Notes: generated by a model from the letters alone, not told the origin. A stretch of DNA of 64,000 bases from Streptacidiphilus sp. 4-A2 (GCA_014284505.1 JAAFYY010000001.1:2666001-2730000), one strand, 5' to 3'. Shown: positions 18,904 through 27,693, counted from the first letter of the stretch. Translations and numbers: made by a program.

Positions 18904-19622
18904 CTACCAGGGCTGCGCGGCCAGCCGCTCCAGGCAGATCCGGCGGTCCTGCGGATCCTTCAGGCCTTCGGCCAGGCGGTGGGCCTCCGCCCTGAGCACG
19001 GGGGCGTCGGGGCACCGGCGCAGGAGGCCACCCGGGCCAGCCCCTCCGCGGCGAACGCGCGGTCCCAGTCGGCGAAGGCCATCGGGTGCTGGTCGATCAG
19101 CTCGGCGTAACGGGCCGCGTGCCGGGCCGCGACATCCAGCAGACCGGTGCTCACCGCCACGGAGGCGACCAGGTACTCGCCGCGCCCGTGATTGGCGACC
19201 GTGCCGACCTGCATCCAGTGGTAGGCGGAGGCATAGGCCGCGTACAGGGCCTGCTCCCGCTCGGCCTGCGGGCTGTCCGCGGACAGCCCGCTGTCCAGGG
19301 CGTCCCAGGTGCTGTTGTTGAGCTCGACAGCGAACCAGCGGTGCAGGTCCCGGCCGCCGCTCTGCTTCTCGACCACCGCCGCGGCGACCTCCCGCCAGCC
19401 GTCGAAGCCGTACTCCCGGGCGATCACCAGCTGGGCGTCCCGCAGCTGGATCTCCGCGCCGGCGTCGGGGCGCACCGCCCGCACCCGGGCGACGGCGGCC
19501 GGGCTCCCGCCGGCGTAGGCCCGCCTGAGTTCCTTGGCCCGCGCCCGCAGCTGACCGAGATCGGCATTGCCCGGCAGAACCTTGCCCGGCAGATCCCTGC
19601 CCGGCGGATTTTCGGCTTCCAT
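18904..19622 (-). CDS. Conserved hypothetical protein with 'LRARAKELRR' N-terminus, one frameshift
   Basis: About 239 residues. The block 'LGQLRARAKELRRAYAGG' and 'QLRDAQLVIAREYGFDGWRE' is found at the N-terminus of many Streptomyces ankyrin-like or helical-repeat proteins; the C-terminal part is helical ('LDVAARHAARYAELIDQHP'). Break near 19015. ATG 19622 is preferred to ATG 19634 because 'ggag' lies 6 bases before it. The first 15 codons encode three copies of x-x-L/P-P-G from a 15-bp tandem repeat. Function unknown. Confidence 0.65.
19569..19613. repeat. Three copies of a 15-bp unit inside the start of a gene
   Basis: Units gcccggcagaacctt, gcccggcagatccct and gcccggcggattttc occupy 19569-19583, 19584-19598 and 19599-19613. 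On the minus strand they encode three five-residue repeats ending in Pro-Gly near the N-terminus of the neighbouring protein. Confidence 0.75.
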
Positions 19623-19861
19623 ACGGCGCTCCATCGTCACCCGGGTCCGCTGCGGCCGGATGCGACAGGACACAGCCGCGCATGGCTACGCACAGTGAAG
19701 AGGAATCCAGGTGCACTCGGTGCTTGCCGCGGACGAGAGGCGCCCTGGTGCGCGCTGAGGTCACTGTAGAGCAAGCCCCGGCCGGCACCAACCTGCCTCG
19801 GCAGGTCCGGACAAGCGCACCCACGGTTCCTCGCCGACGTCCTCTCCCGGCCCGGGTGGGG

Positions 19862-21081
19862 TCAGTCGGCCGCCGCGCCGCGCGCCCCCTGCGCGGGTGC
19901 CGGCCCGGCACGCAGCTCACAGACGACCGACCACGCCACCGAGACCACCGGGACCGCCACGACCGCGCCGGTGACCCCGTCGAGGGTGCCCCGGCGATCA
20001 CCGCCAGCGCCACGACCACCGGGTGCAGCCGGACCGCCCAGCTCATCACGAGCGGTTGCAGGAGATGGCCTTCGATCTGGCCGATGACCACGATCAGCAC
20101 CAGGACGATCGCGGCGGTCACCGGGCCGCGCGCGGCCAGGGCCACCACCGCGGCGACCGCCATCGCGACCGGCGAGCCGACCAGCGGGACAAAGGTCGCG
20201 AAGAACTCCAGCAGGGTCAACGGGAGCGCGAGCGGCACCCGCAGCAGGTACAGGGCGATGCCGACCATCGCCGCGTTGCTCGCCGCCACAATGACGATCC
20301 CGCGGGTGTAACCGGCGAAGGTCCGCCAGGCCGCCCTACCGGCGCGCTCCCAGCGCGGGCGGGTGCCACCGGGGACCTGCCGCACGAACCAGTGCCACAT
20401 GCGGTCGCCGGAATGGATGAAGAAGACCGAGCAGAACAGCGCCAGGGCGGCGCCGGTGGCCAGTTCCACAGCCCGCCCGGCACCGCTGACCGCCGTGCTC
20501 ACCACTGTGGCGCGATGGGTCGAGAGGTAGGAGGCGGCCGTCTTCTGCATGGCTGACAGCGTCGCCGGGCTGAGCCGGAAGGGCGGCCGCTCCAGCCAGC
20601 GCTCCACCCGCCCCAGCCCGCTGCTCAGATCCCGCCCCAGCACCGGCGCCTGGATCGCCACGGTCTCACCGACCAGGGACAGCAGACCGCCCACCAGTAC
20701 CAGCGCGCCCAGGAGAGTCACCAGCACGGCCGGCTTCCTGGGCATGGCGGACGACAGCCGGTCCGCCGCCGGCCGCAGGACCGACGTCAGTACGAGCGCG
20801 GCGAACAGGGCGGTCGTGATCAGTTCCAGCCGCTCCGCCAGCACGAACACGGCATAGGCGACGATCCCGAGCACCAGCAGCCGCCAGGCGTAGCCGGCCG
20901 CCGACCGGAGCAGCGGATGGACCGTCAGGGCACCGCGCCCGGTGCCGCGGCGGACACCGCCCGGCTTGGGCGTCCGGACCCGCTGCGGAGCGGCGCCGGG
21001 GCCGCCGCGTGCGAGCAGCCGACGGGCCCGGGGAGGACGCCGTCGGGCCGGGCGTTCGTCCGGGCCGGTCCTGTCGTCCAC
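19862..21081 (-). CDS. AI-2E family transporter (permease-like), one frameshift
   Basis: About 406 residues with seven to eight membrane segments: 'LLVLGIVAYAVFVLAERLEL', 'ALFAALVLTSVLRPAADRL', 'VLVTLLGALVLVGGLLSLVG', 'AVELATGAALALFCSVFFI', 'FFATFVPLVGSPVAM', and the conserved 'GQIEGHLLQPLVM' (family: ExxxLxP). Break near 19990 moves the last part (GTLDGVTGAVVAVPVVSVAW) into another frame. GTG 21081 is the likeliest start but the N-terminal 50 residues are basic and poorly conserved, so the start is uncertain. Substrate unknown; despite the name most members do not carry AI-2. Confidence 0.82.
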
Positions 21082-21282
21082 GAGCCTGTCCCTACCTCTG
21101 GGCCGCCAAGGGGGCGTCCGTGTCCATCGCGGGCAGCTCCTCACAGCGGGTTGTCCACCCGATCCTGGCCCCTGCCGGTACGCCCGGCCCGCATCACAGC
21201 ACCGTCCGCGGCCGACGCTCACTCGAACGGCACTCCGCGACGGATTCCGGTGGCTCCGGTGCGGGCCGCTACGCTGCCGGGT

Positions 21283-22374
21283 ATGCCTCACCGCGCCCTC
21301 CCGAATCGCGCCGACGGCCTGCTCGCCCTGGCCGCCGCGGACGCCTTGTGGGCCGACCTGACGGGCGGCGGCGCCGTCCCGACCGTCCGCGGGGCGCTCA
21401 CCTGCTCCCCCGCCCATCCCCGGCGGGGTATGTCCTGCTCGGCAGCACGGCGGTGCCGACGGTGCGGGGAGCGGACGGCCACTGGCACGTCCCCGGGGCC
21501 GGGGTGCGCCGGGCGGCCGAGGAGCTGAGCACGGTCGCGGTGGACCGGGCGGACCTGGTCCGCGTCGGGCCCTTCAGGGTCCCGCCGCGGGCGCAGGACA
21601 ACGCCCCGCCGGGGCTCAGCTGGCGGCAGCGCATCGGCCAGGAGCTGACGGACGCGCCGGACGACCGCACCGCGGCCCGGGCACCGCGGTCCGGAACCGG
21701 CCGGCTGCGCCATCTGGCGGGGATCGACTGGCGCCGGGCCTTCCTGGCGCGGCCGGAACACCAGGCACCGGACACCTGGTGGCTGCCCCGTGCCCTGGTC
21801 AGGCTGCTCGACGCGGCGGAGCACAGCGAGGCGCGATGGGCGCGGTCGGCACGGACCTGCCAGGAGTGCGGAGCCGTGTCGGACCGGCCCGGCCCGTGGC
21901 GCGACCCGGCAGGCACCGACCTGCGGACCGTCTGCCCCGACTGCCGCGGCACCAAGCCGCGCCCGTACCACGGCGAGCTGGAGGGCCGCCGGTACGCCGA
22001 GCTCAGCAAGAAGCGCGGCTCGTCACGGATATCCGGGTGGATCTGCGCCGTCTGCCAGGAGGCGCCCGCCATCGCGCTCGACCACTGCCACGAGCACGGC
22101 TACGTCCGCGCTCCCTGTGCCAGTCCTGCAACACCCGGGAACGGCCGAACTACCGCTACAGCAACGACGTCTACGTCACCGACCGTTACTCGGGGCTGTT
22201 CCGCGCCCACGCCGGGGACTGGCTCGCGCACTGGCACCGCTGCCCCGGCTGCCGTGCCCGCAACACCCTGCCGCTCCCCCACCTCGCCGCGCTCACCGCG
22301 CTGCTGGCCGGGGAACCGCTGCGTCCGAGCCACCGCGACCCACGCAGCTCCCGTGGCCGCAGGCCCTGCGGTGA
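21283..22374 (+). CDS. Recombination endonuclease VII-like HNH protein, three frameshifts
   Basis: About 363 residues. The C-terminal half has zinc cysteines 'CQECGAVS' and 'VCPDC', then the nuclease motif 'CAVCQEAPAIALDHCHE.GYVR' followed by 'LCQSCNTRERP', which is the His-Cys arrangement of T4 endonuclease VII relatives. The N-terminal half is a predicted target-recognition region with no known family. Breaks near 21420, 22110 and 22345; I infer the end at 22374 ('QLPWPQALR') because other family members finish in this way, whereas staying in frame would run on into the next gene. No phage genes surround it. Confidence 0.72.
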
Positions 22375-22420
22375 GCTGCGCGCCTCGTGGACCGGCAGTC
22401 ACCACGCACCCGGCTCCTGC

Positions 22421-22636
22421 GTGATCACCATTGCCGTGGACTATTGCCCCACCGGAGAGCACCGCGTCCTGGCGCAGATCCCGTACCGGCAGGCCGTGGA
22501 ACAGTTCCGCGCCTGGCTGCCTCAGGCCGCCCCGGAGGTGGCCGTGGCGGCCGGGCCCGGCCGCCACGAGACGGTGCCCGCCCAGTTCCGGCCCGTCGTC
22601 CCGGACACCAGCGGCGAGGGCCTGGCACTGTTCTGA
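22421..22636 (+). CDS. 71-residue hypothetical protein
   Basis: GTG 22421 starts 'VITIAVDYCPTGEHRVLAQI' and the frame ends 'SGEGLALF'. It lies directly behind the endonuclease gene on the same strand. With the sequence as written it is in frame with the preceding gene, so it could instead be the true C-terminus of that protein. No family recognised. Confidence 0.4.
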   Translation: MITIAVDYCPTGEHRVLAQIPYRQAVEQFRAWLPQAAPEVAVAAGPGRHETVPAQFRPVVPDTSGEGLALF

Positions 22637-22686
22637 GCGGGCGCGACGGCGCGCGCAGGCGCGCGCGACGGCGGGCGGCCCGGGGT

Positions 22687-22910
22687 TCAGCCGTGGAGCA
22701 GATCCTGTGCGTGCAGGATGGGTGGGACGGTCATCAGCGCGGTCTCGACCACCGCGCGGTCGCCTTCCTTCTCGGCGACGGCGGCGAGCAGGGCGCGCTG
22801 TGCCAGGGTCGCCCGCGATCGGGCAAGCGTGGCGAGACTCGCCAATCGCTCGGGCGGCAGTCCCGTGACGGTCGGACCCGGGACGGATGCTGGGGCTGGT
22901 CGGTGCTCAT
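22687..22910 (-). CDS. Small helical protein coupled to the SDR gene, one frameshift
   Basis: About 74 residues: 'MSTDQPQHPSRV' then, after a break near 22870, 'LPPERLASLATLARSRATLA' and 'ALLAAVAEKEGDRAVVETAL', ending 'LHAQDLLHG'. The ATG overlaps the TGA of the upstream dehydrogenase (ATGA), and that gene's last codons supply its RBS 'ggaggc'. Family not recognised; a helical partner or regulator is possible. Confidence 0.5.
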
Positions 22911-23788
22911 GCCTCCAGCGTCCCTCCGCATCCCCCGAAAAGCATGCGGTGGACGCTGCGGGCCCGCCGAAGGGTCAGCGGCTGGTGGACGGGACCACGG
23001 CCGGCGTGCCGGGGCGGGGCGGAGCAGGCGCTCGGTGACGACCGCGACCGTCCTGCGCGGCGCCAGCCGGGACAGCCGGGCAACCAGCGCGTTGCGGTGG
23101 CCGGAGACGACCGTGGGACGGTCCCGGCGCAGCGCCCGGAAGGCGGTCGCGACCACCTGCTCGGGGTCTGCCGGGCGCCGACGGCCGCCTGGTCGGTGCC
23201 GACGACCTCGAAGAACGGGGTGTCGGTCGCCCCCGGGCACAGGGCGAGGAACCGCACGCCGCTGCCCCGGTTCTCGGCCCACAGGGCTTCGGTGAAGGAG
23301 AGCACGAAAGCCTTGGTCGCACCGTACACGGCCATGTGCCCGAGCGGCTGGAAGGCGGCGGTGGAGGCGACGTTGATGACGGTGCCGGTGCCGCGCCGCA
23401 GCATCGACGGCAGGAAGCGCCCGGTCAGGTCGAGCACGGCGGCGCAGTTCAGCTTCACCTGGTCGAGCTGGCGGTCGAGGTCCGCCTCCGCCACGTTCCC
23501 GTAGACCGCGAAGCCGGCGTTGTTGACGAGGACATCGACGTGCAGCCCGAGGGCTTCGGTCCGGGCGGCGAGCGCGGCGGCCGTTCCGGTTCCGGTCAGA
23601 TCGGCCGGCAGCACCTCGACCCGTACCTGGTGGGCGGCGCGCAGTTCCTCGGCCAGCTGCTCCAGGGCCGGCCCGGTGCGGGCGACCAGGACGAGATCGG
23701 CCCCGCGCGCGGCGAACTCGCGGGCGAAGACCGCGCCTATGCCGGTGGAAGCTCCGGTGACCAGGGCGGTCCGACCGTGGAAGTCCAT
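22907..23788 (-). CDS. SDR family NAD(P)-dependent oxidoreductase, two frameshifts
   Basis: About 294 residues. Classical SDR: 'TALVTGASTGIGAVFAREFA' (TGxxxGIG), 'NNAGFAVYG' (NNAG), catalytic 'NVASTAAFQPLGHMAVYGATK' region with YxxxK, and 'LCPGATDTPFF'. Breaks near 23172 and 23020. ATG 23788 has 'aaggag' upstream. A strong promoter with two matching operators lies in front. Substrate unknown; the sequence is of the general acyl/keto-reductase type. Confidence 0.85.
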   Translation of the reverse strand: MDFHGRTALVTGASTGIGAVFAREFAARGADLVLVARTGPALEQLAEELRAAHQVRVEVLPADLTGTGTAAALAARTEALGLHVDVLVNNAGFAVYGNVAEADLDRQLDQVKLNCAAVLDLTGRFLPSMLRRGTGTVINVASTAAFQPLGHMAVYGATKAFVLSFTEALWAENRGSGVRFLALCPGATDTPFFEVVGTDQAAVGARQTPSRWSRPPSGRCAGTVPRSSPATATRWLPGCPGWRRAGRSRSSPSACSAPPRHAGRGPVHQPLTLRRARSVHRMLFGGCGGTLEA

Positions 23789-23819
23789 GTCCGTGTCTCC
23801 TTGAGGAAAGCGAGCAAAG

Positions 23820-23882
23820 TGCGAGTACAAGCTCGCATTCGTCGATCCCGATAAAATACGAGCACTGGCTCGCATTAGTCAA
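23820..23882 (-). promoter_or_regulatory. SDR promoter with two repressor operators
   Basis: On the minus strand TTGACT (23882-23877), an 18-base spacer and TATTTT (23858-23853) form a good promoter. The spacer is filled by the dyad tgcgag-N6-ctcgta (23857-23874), and a second copy tgcgag-N6-ctcgca (23820-23837) lies in the leader. Two same-spaced operators, one between -35 and -10, indicate tight repression, probably by a TetR-like protein. No such regulator is encoded beside it. Confidence 0.75.
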
Positions 23883-24044
23883 TCCTGCCCGCGCCCGGCC
23901 GGACACCACCCCGCTCCGGCACGCCCCGCCACCGGCCTCCCGGAGCGTCGAACCGGCCGCCGACCTGCGGTTGCCCCGGTTCCGGCGTCAGGCGAAGCTG
24001 ACTGGGACAAGGCCAGGCGAGGAGCGATCACGGACGGATCAGAC

Positions 24045-24788
24045 ATGGACCACGCTTCCGGCATCAACGTGGTCCTCACCACGGACAACCACGGGGTCGC
24101 CACCTGGATGCTGCTGGCCTTCGTCGTCACCTTCGTGCTCACCCGCCTGATCACCCGTCTGATCCGCGCGGGCCGGGGCCCTTCAGCAACATCGAGGTCG
24201 GCGGAACCCATGTGCACCACGAGGTGTACGGGATCATGGCGATGCTGATCTCCGGGGCGATCGAGTTCGCCTACCGCCCGCAGACACCGGGCGCGCAGAT
24301 CCTCGGCGCACTGTTCGGAGCCGGTGCGGCACTGACCCTGGACGAGTTCGCGCTCTGGCTGCATCTGGAGGACGTCTACTGGGCCCACGAAGGCCGCAAA
24401 TCCGTGGACGCGGTGTTCATCGCGGCCGCCGCCGGGGCTGCTCCTGCTGCTCGGCGGCAACCCGTTCAGCAACCCGGGCGGGGAAAGCCATCTGGTCTTC
24501 GGGATCGCCCTCGGCGTCAACCTGCTGCTGTGTCTCGGCACGATCCTCAAGGGCAAGACCTCCCTCGGGATCATCGGCCTGTTCATCCCGCTGGTGGCGC
24601 TGATCGGCTGCCTGCGCCTGGCCAAGCCGCACTCGCCCTGGGCCCGCTGGCGCTACCGCCCGGACTCCCGCAGCGCCCGCCGCTCGCTGCGCCGCTATCC
24701 GCCCGGCCGGCGCACCCGCCTGGACTCCCTGAAGGACTTCCTCGGCGGCACCCCGCAGGACCCGGAACAGCCGGAACAGCACCCCTGA
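24045..24788 (+). CDS. Conserved integral membrane protein, two frameshifts
   Basis: About 247 residues: TM1 'TWMLLAFVVTFVLTRLITRL', then the block 'NIEVGGTHVHHEVYGIMAML' with paired histidines, 'EFALWLHLEDVYW', and two further hydrophobic segments ('LVFGIALGVNLLLCL', 'GIIGLFIPLVALIGCLRLA'), ending in a basic tail. The HVHHxVxG motif recurs in a family of uncharacterised actinobacterial membrane proteins. Breaks near 24178 and 24432. Function unknown. Confidence 0.7.
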
Positions 24789-25041
24789 CTCTGATGTCGC
24801 GTCAGCACCGCTCCGGCCCCGCCGGCCCGGACCGGGCCGCAGAACCGGTTCCCGGCCGGGGCGCTCCCGTCAGCAGACGAAACGGAATCCGGTAGTCACC
24901 TGTTCGCGGACAAGCCGACCAGTGGTGTTGGATATCGCAGGCACAGAGTCGTCACTCCGCTGTCCCATGGGGCCATGAAGAGCACATTCATGATCAACCT
25001 TATGATGGAGGACGCCGAGAACGAACAAGGAGCAGCACGCC

Positions 25042-25116
25042 ATGCATGTCATCCCGCGCCACGAGTCGGAGGCCGTCCGTGCGGCCGTCGGGGCGGCGGT
25101 GTCGTTCCATGAGTGA
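25042..25116 (+). CDS. 24-residue micro-ORF overlapping the thymidine kinase start
   Basis: ATG 25042 has a strong 'aaggag' 10 bases upstream, whereas the thymidine kinase ATG has no clear RBS of its own. The peptide 'MHVIPRHESEAVRAAVGAAV' ends four residues later at TGA 25114-25116, overlapping the first 8 bases of the kinase gene. The layout suggests translational coupling or a leader peptide. A 'tatgat' hexamer at 25001-25006 could be its -10 box. Confidence 0.5.
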   Translation: MHVIPRHESEAVRAAVGAAVSFHE

Positions 25117-25672
25117 GCTGGTTGCTTTCCTGGGCCTGATGGACTCGGGGAAGTCCGCGCTGGCACTCCAGATGCACCACTCGCTCGGTGCCGGAGGTGT
25201 CCTGCTGACCAGCGGCAGCCGGGACGGCGAAGGGGTCATCTCCTCTCGGCTCGGCCTCAGGGCGCCGGCCCTCGAGGTGCATGACGCCCTGGATCTGTAT
25301 GACCATCTGGCGTCCGTCAGCGAAGGCAAACAGCCGCACTACGTCATCGCCGACGAGGTGCAGTTCTATACCGAAAAGCAGGTGAACCACCTGGCTGACG
25401 CCGTGGACGGGCTCGACCTCTCGGTCTACGCTTTCGGGCTCCGCACGGATTTCCGCGGAGAACTCTTCCCCGGTTCGAAGCGGCTTCTGGAGCTGGCCGA
25501 CCGGGTCGAGAATCTGCCGGTGAAGACATTGTGCTGGTGCGGCCGTGAAGCCACCCACACCGCCCGGGTACGCGACGGCGTGATGATTCTCACCGGCGAT
25601 CTGGTCGAGGTCGGCGACATGGACTCCTATCAGAATCTCTGCCGCCGGCATCACCGTGCGGGCCTGGCCTGA
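25109..25672 (+). CDS. tdk: Thymidine kinase
   Basis: Intact, 187 residues, the usual size of type II (TK1-like) kinases. P-loop 'GLMDSGKSALALQM' (about 9-22), Walker-B-like 'VIADEVQFY', lasso/zinc region 'CWCGREATHTARV' and 'YQNLCRRHH' supplying zinc ligands. It phosphorylates thymidine to dTMP in the salvage pathway. The first Gly-Pro-Met of most TKs is Gly-Leu-Met here, as in other actinobacterial members. Start ATG 25109 lies inside the end of the upstream micro-ORF. Confidence 0.88.
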   Translation: MSELVAFLGLMDSGKSALALQMHHSLGAGGVLLTSGSRDGEGVISSRLGLRAPALEVHDALDLYDHLASVSEGKQPHYVIADEVQFYTEKQVNHLADAVDGLDLSVYAFGLRTDFRGELFPGSKRLLELADRVENLPVKTLCWCGREATHTARVRDGVMILTGDLVEVGDMDSYQNLCRRHHRAGLA

Positions 25673-25711
25673 CGACAGCTCCCCGCCCGCCCCGACACGA
25701 TGCCGGGCCCC

Positions 25712-25756
25712 TGGATACCGAGGTCCTGGATGCCGAGGTCCTGGCAGCCGGCGGCA
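25712..25756. repeat. Short tandem repeat, 15-bp unit
   Basis: tggataccgaggtcc (25712-25726) and tggatgccgaggtcc (25727-25741) differ at one base; a third, decayed unit follows to 25756. It lies between the kinase stop and the convergent DoxX stop. Confidence 0.7.
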
Positions 25757-25766
25757 CCGGCTGAAC

Positions 25767-26129
25767 TCAGGGCCAGGTCGTGGCCAGCCAGACGGTGACG
25801 GCCGCGGTGAGCAGGAGCGCGATGTTGAGGGCGATCCCGCGGTCCCCCCGGCGCAGGTGAACCCTGGTCGCACCGAGCTGCAGGAGCACGAACCCGATGG
25901 CGGCGGCCAGGGCCAGCCGGGGCGCGATGCCGGTCAGCGGCGGGAGGATCAGTCCGATCGCCCCGAGCACTTCGATCGTCCCGATGGCTCTGACGGCCGG
26001 CATCGGGGTGCTGTCCACCCAGGCCATCATCGGCAGCAGCTGCTCACGGCTCCGGAGCAGCTTCACTCCTCCCCCGTAGAGGTAGAAGAGCGCAAGCAGG
26101 CCGGCGACGATCCAGTAGGCGATGTTCAC
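25767..26129 (-). CDS. DoxX-like membrane protein
   Basis: Intact, 120 residues, four hydrophobic segments: 'IAYWIVAGLLALFYLYGGGV', 'IGTIEVLGAIGLILPPL', 'LALAAAIGFVLLQLGA', 'IALNIALLLTAAVTVWLA'. The 'GGxK' after TM1 is the DoxX/DUF3593-like signature. Start GTG 26129 overlaps the stop of the cupin gene (GTGA), so the two are co-translated. Expression is probably controlled by the LysR gene divergent from the cupin gene. Confidence 0.83.
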   Translation of the reverse strand: MNIAYWIVAGLLALFYLYGGGVKLLRSREQLLPMMAWVDSTPMPAVRAIGTIEVLGAIGLILPPLTGIAPRLALAAAIGFVLLQLGATRVHLRRGDRGIALNIALLLTAAVTVWLATTWP

Positions 26130-26641
26130 GATTCCCGTCCGCGGGCGATGTCGGCGACGGGCTCGGTGGCATAGCGGCTCATCACCTGGAGGTTCGCCTG
26201 CGGGGTCAGTGCCCGACCACCGGCGATCATGTCCTGGAGGTCCCGGAAGTACCGCACATAGAGATCGGGCGTGAAGGTGCTGAGCATGACGGCCGGCTGG
26301 TCGGTGACATTGGCGAAGGTGTGCGGGGCGCCGGGCGGCACCATCACCAGCGTTCCCGCCGTCGCGTCGTGGTCCGTCCCGCCGACGGTGAACCGCACCG
26401 CGCCGGAGATGACGTAGAAACCCTCGTCGTGCTGGGCGTGACGGTGCTGCGGCGGGCCGGGCGTGTGCGGCGCGAGTACGGACTCGGCGAGCCCGAGGCG
26501 GTGTCCGGTGTTGCTGCCGTCTTCGAGGACACGCAACCGGGTACTGCCCAGCAGGATCGTCTCTCCCTCGTCCGGCCCGACCACCGAGACGGTAGCGGCG
26601 GGGTTCACGGTCGGCTCGCCGGTTCCGGCTTCCTCAGTCAT
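26126..26641 (-). CDS. Cupin domain protein
   Basis: Intact, about 171 residues. Cupin motif 1 'PQHRHAQHDEGFYVISGAVR' (HxH...E) and motif 2 'VPPGAPHTFANVTD' carry the metal ligands. ATG 26641 is preferred to an upstream in-frame ATG (26677) because it leaves room for the divergent promoter and LysR site. The family includes dioxygenases and small-molecule binding proteins; specificity cannot be told. Confidence 0.83.
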   Translation of the reverse strand: MTEEAGTGEPTVNPAATVSVVGPDEGETILLGSTRLRVLEDGSNTGHRLGLAESVLAPHTPGPPQHRHAQHDEGFYVISGAVRFTVGGTDHDATAGTLVMVPPGAPHTFANVTDQPAVMLSTFTPDLYVRYFRDLQDMIAGGRALTPQANLQVMSRYATEPVADIARGRES

Positions 26642-26696
26642 GCTTCGATTCCACAGCCGGGCACGGCTGCTGTCCAAGACCCGTTCCGCGATCTCA

Positions 26697-26711
26697 ATAC
26701 CCTACCGGTAT
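26697..26711. promoter_or_regulatory. LysR-type box ATACC-N5-GGTAT
   Basis: Perfect 5-bp dyad of the ATA-N9-TAT size preferred by LysR regulators, 10 bp before the LysR start and within the 79-bp divergent gap to the cupin gene. Confidence 0.6.
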
Positions 26712-26720
26712 CGTGATGTC

Positions 26721-27572
26721 ATGGAGCTACGTACTCTGCGCTACTTCGTGACGGTCGCCGAGGAACTCCACTTCGGCCGGGCCGCCTCCCGGCTGCACAT
26801 GAGCCAGCCGCCGCTGAGCCGGGCGATCAAGCAGCTGGAGACCGATCTCGGTGCCAGACTGCTCGACCGCTCGTCCGCGGGTGCCACGCTCACTCCGGCG
26901 GGGGCGGTGCTGCTCGACGAGGCGCGCGCCCTGCTCGACCAGGCCGAGCGGATCCGGGTCCGGGTGGCCGCGAAGGCCGGCGCCGCGGTCCTCACCGTCG
27001 GCATGCTGGGCGACAGCACCGACCCGGGCGCGACCCGGCTGGCCGCCGCCTACCGCCGACGGCATCCGAACGTCGAGGTCCGCGTCCGCGAGACCGACCT
27101 GGCCGATCCCACCTGCGGGCTGCACGCCGGGCTGGTCGACATCGCACTGACCCGCGCGCCTTTCGACGAGACCGGCCTGACGGTGCGGCAGTTGCGCGCC
27201 GACCCGGTGGGTGCACTGCTGCGGGCCGACGATCCGCTGGCCGGGCACGGCACGCTGAAGCTGGCCGACCTGGCCGATCGCCGCTGGTTCCTGTTCCCGC
27301 AGGGGACCGATCCGCTCTGGCAGTCGTACTGGAACGGCGGCGAACCCCGCGAGGGCCCGGTGGTGCGCGCCGTCCAGGAGTGCCAGCAGGCCGTTCTGTG
27401 GAACGGCACGGTCGGCATGACCCTCCTGGACCACCGGCCCGCCGCCGGGCTCACCGTGGTGCCACTGGTCGACATGCCGCCCAGCCGCGTGGTGGCGGCC
27501 TGGAACGAGGGCGACGGCAATCCGCTGATCGACTCGTTCGTCCGGATCGCGACCACTGCCTACCGCGACTGA
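26721..27572 (+). CDS. LysR family transcriptional regulator
   Basis: Intact, 283 residues. HTH 'MELRTLRYFVTVAEELHFGR' and 'AASRLHMSQPPLSRAIKQLE' is classical LysR; the rest is the periplasmic-binding-like effector domain ('VLTVGMLGDSTDPG', 'LVDIALTRAPFDETGL'). It diverges from the cupin-DoxX operon, with a LysR box in between, and most likely activates it. Effector unknown. Confidence 0.9.
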   Translation: MELRTLRYFVTVAEELHFGRAASRLHMSQPPLSRAIKQLETDLGARLLDRSSAGATLTPAGAVLLDEARALLDQAERIRVRVAAKAGAAVLTVGMLGDSTDPGATRLAAAYRRRHPNVEVRVRETDLADPTCGLHAGLVDIALTRAPFDETGLTVRQLRADPVGALLRADDPLAGHGTLKLADLADRRWFLFPQGTDPLWQSYWNGGEPREGPVVRAVQECQQAVLWNGTVGMTLLDHRPAAGLTVVPLVDMPPSRVVAAWNEGDGNPLIDSFVRIATTAYRD

Positions 27573-27631
27573 GGCACTCAACAGCCGTGCCCTGCCGGGG
27601 TGCTGTCGGCAAGGCGGGCCAACGAGACCTC

Positions 27632-27684
27632 TTGTCAGGGATTCCCTGACATTCTAGGCTGTCAGGGAATCCCTGACAGCCTAG
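27632..27684 (+). promoter_or_regulatory. Promoter covered by two large palindromic operators
   Basis: Palindrome 1: tgtcaggga-t-tccctgaca (27633-27651), perfect 9-bp arms. Palindrome 2: 15-bp arms, left ctaggctgtcaggga (27654-27668), centre a, right arm its exact reverse complement (27670-27684). The shared core is TGTCAGGGA-N-TCCCTGACA. TTGTCA (27632-27637), a 17-base spacer and TAGGCT (27655-27660) form a promoter on the + strand, so the first palindrome covers -35/spacer and the second -10/start. The downstream gene at 27694 has its own HTH and may autoregulate. Confidence 0.85.
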
Positions 27685-27693
27685 GAGCGTGCT

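Noticed and set aside
19640-19861. A gene between the AI-2E transporter and the helical protein
   Set aside because: Frames there have no conserved blocks and only overlap the transporter in antisense.
18904-21417. An 837-codon minus-strand frame joining the helical protein and the AI-2E transporter
   Set aside because: Two distinct protein families are linked only through shifted, motif-free sequence; the join is produced by frame breaks at 19015 and 19990.
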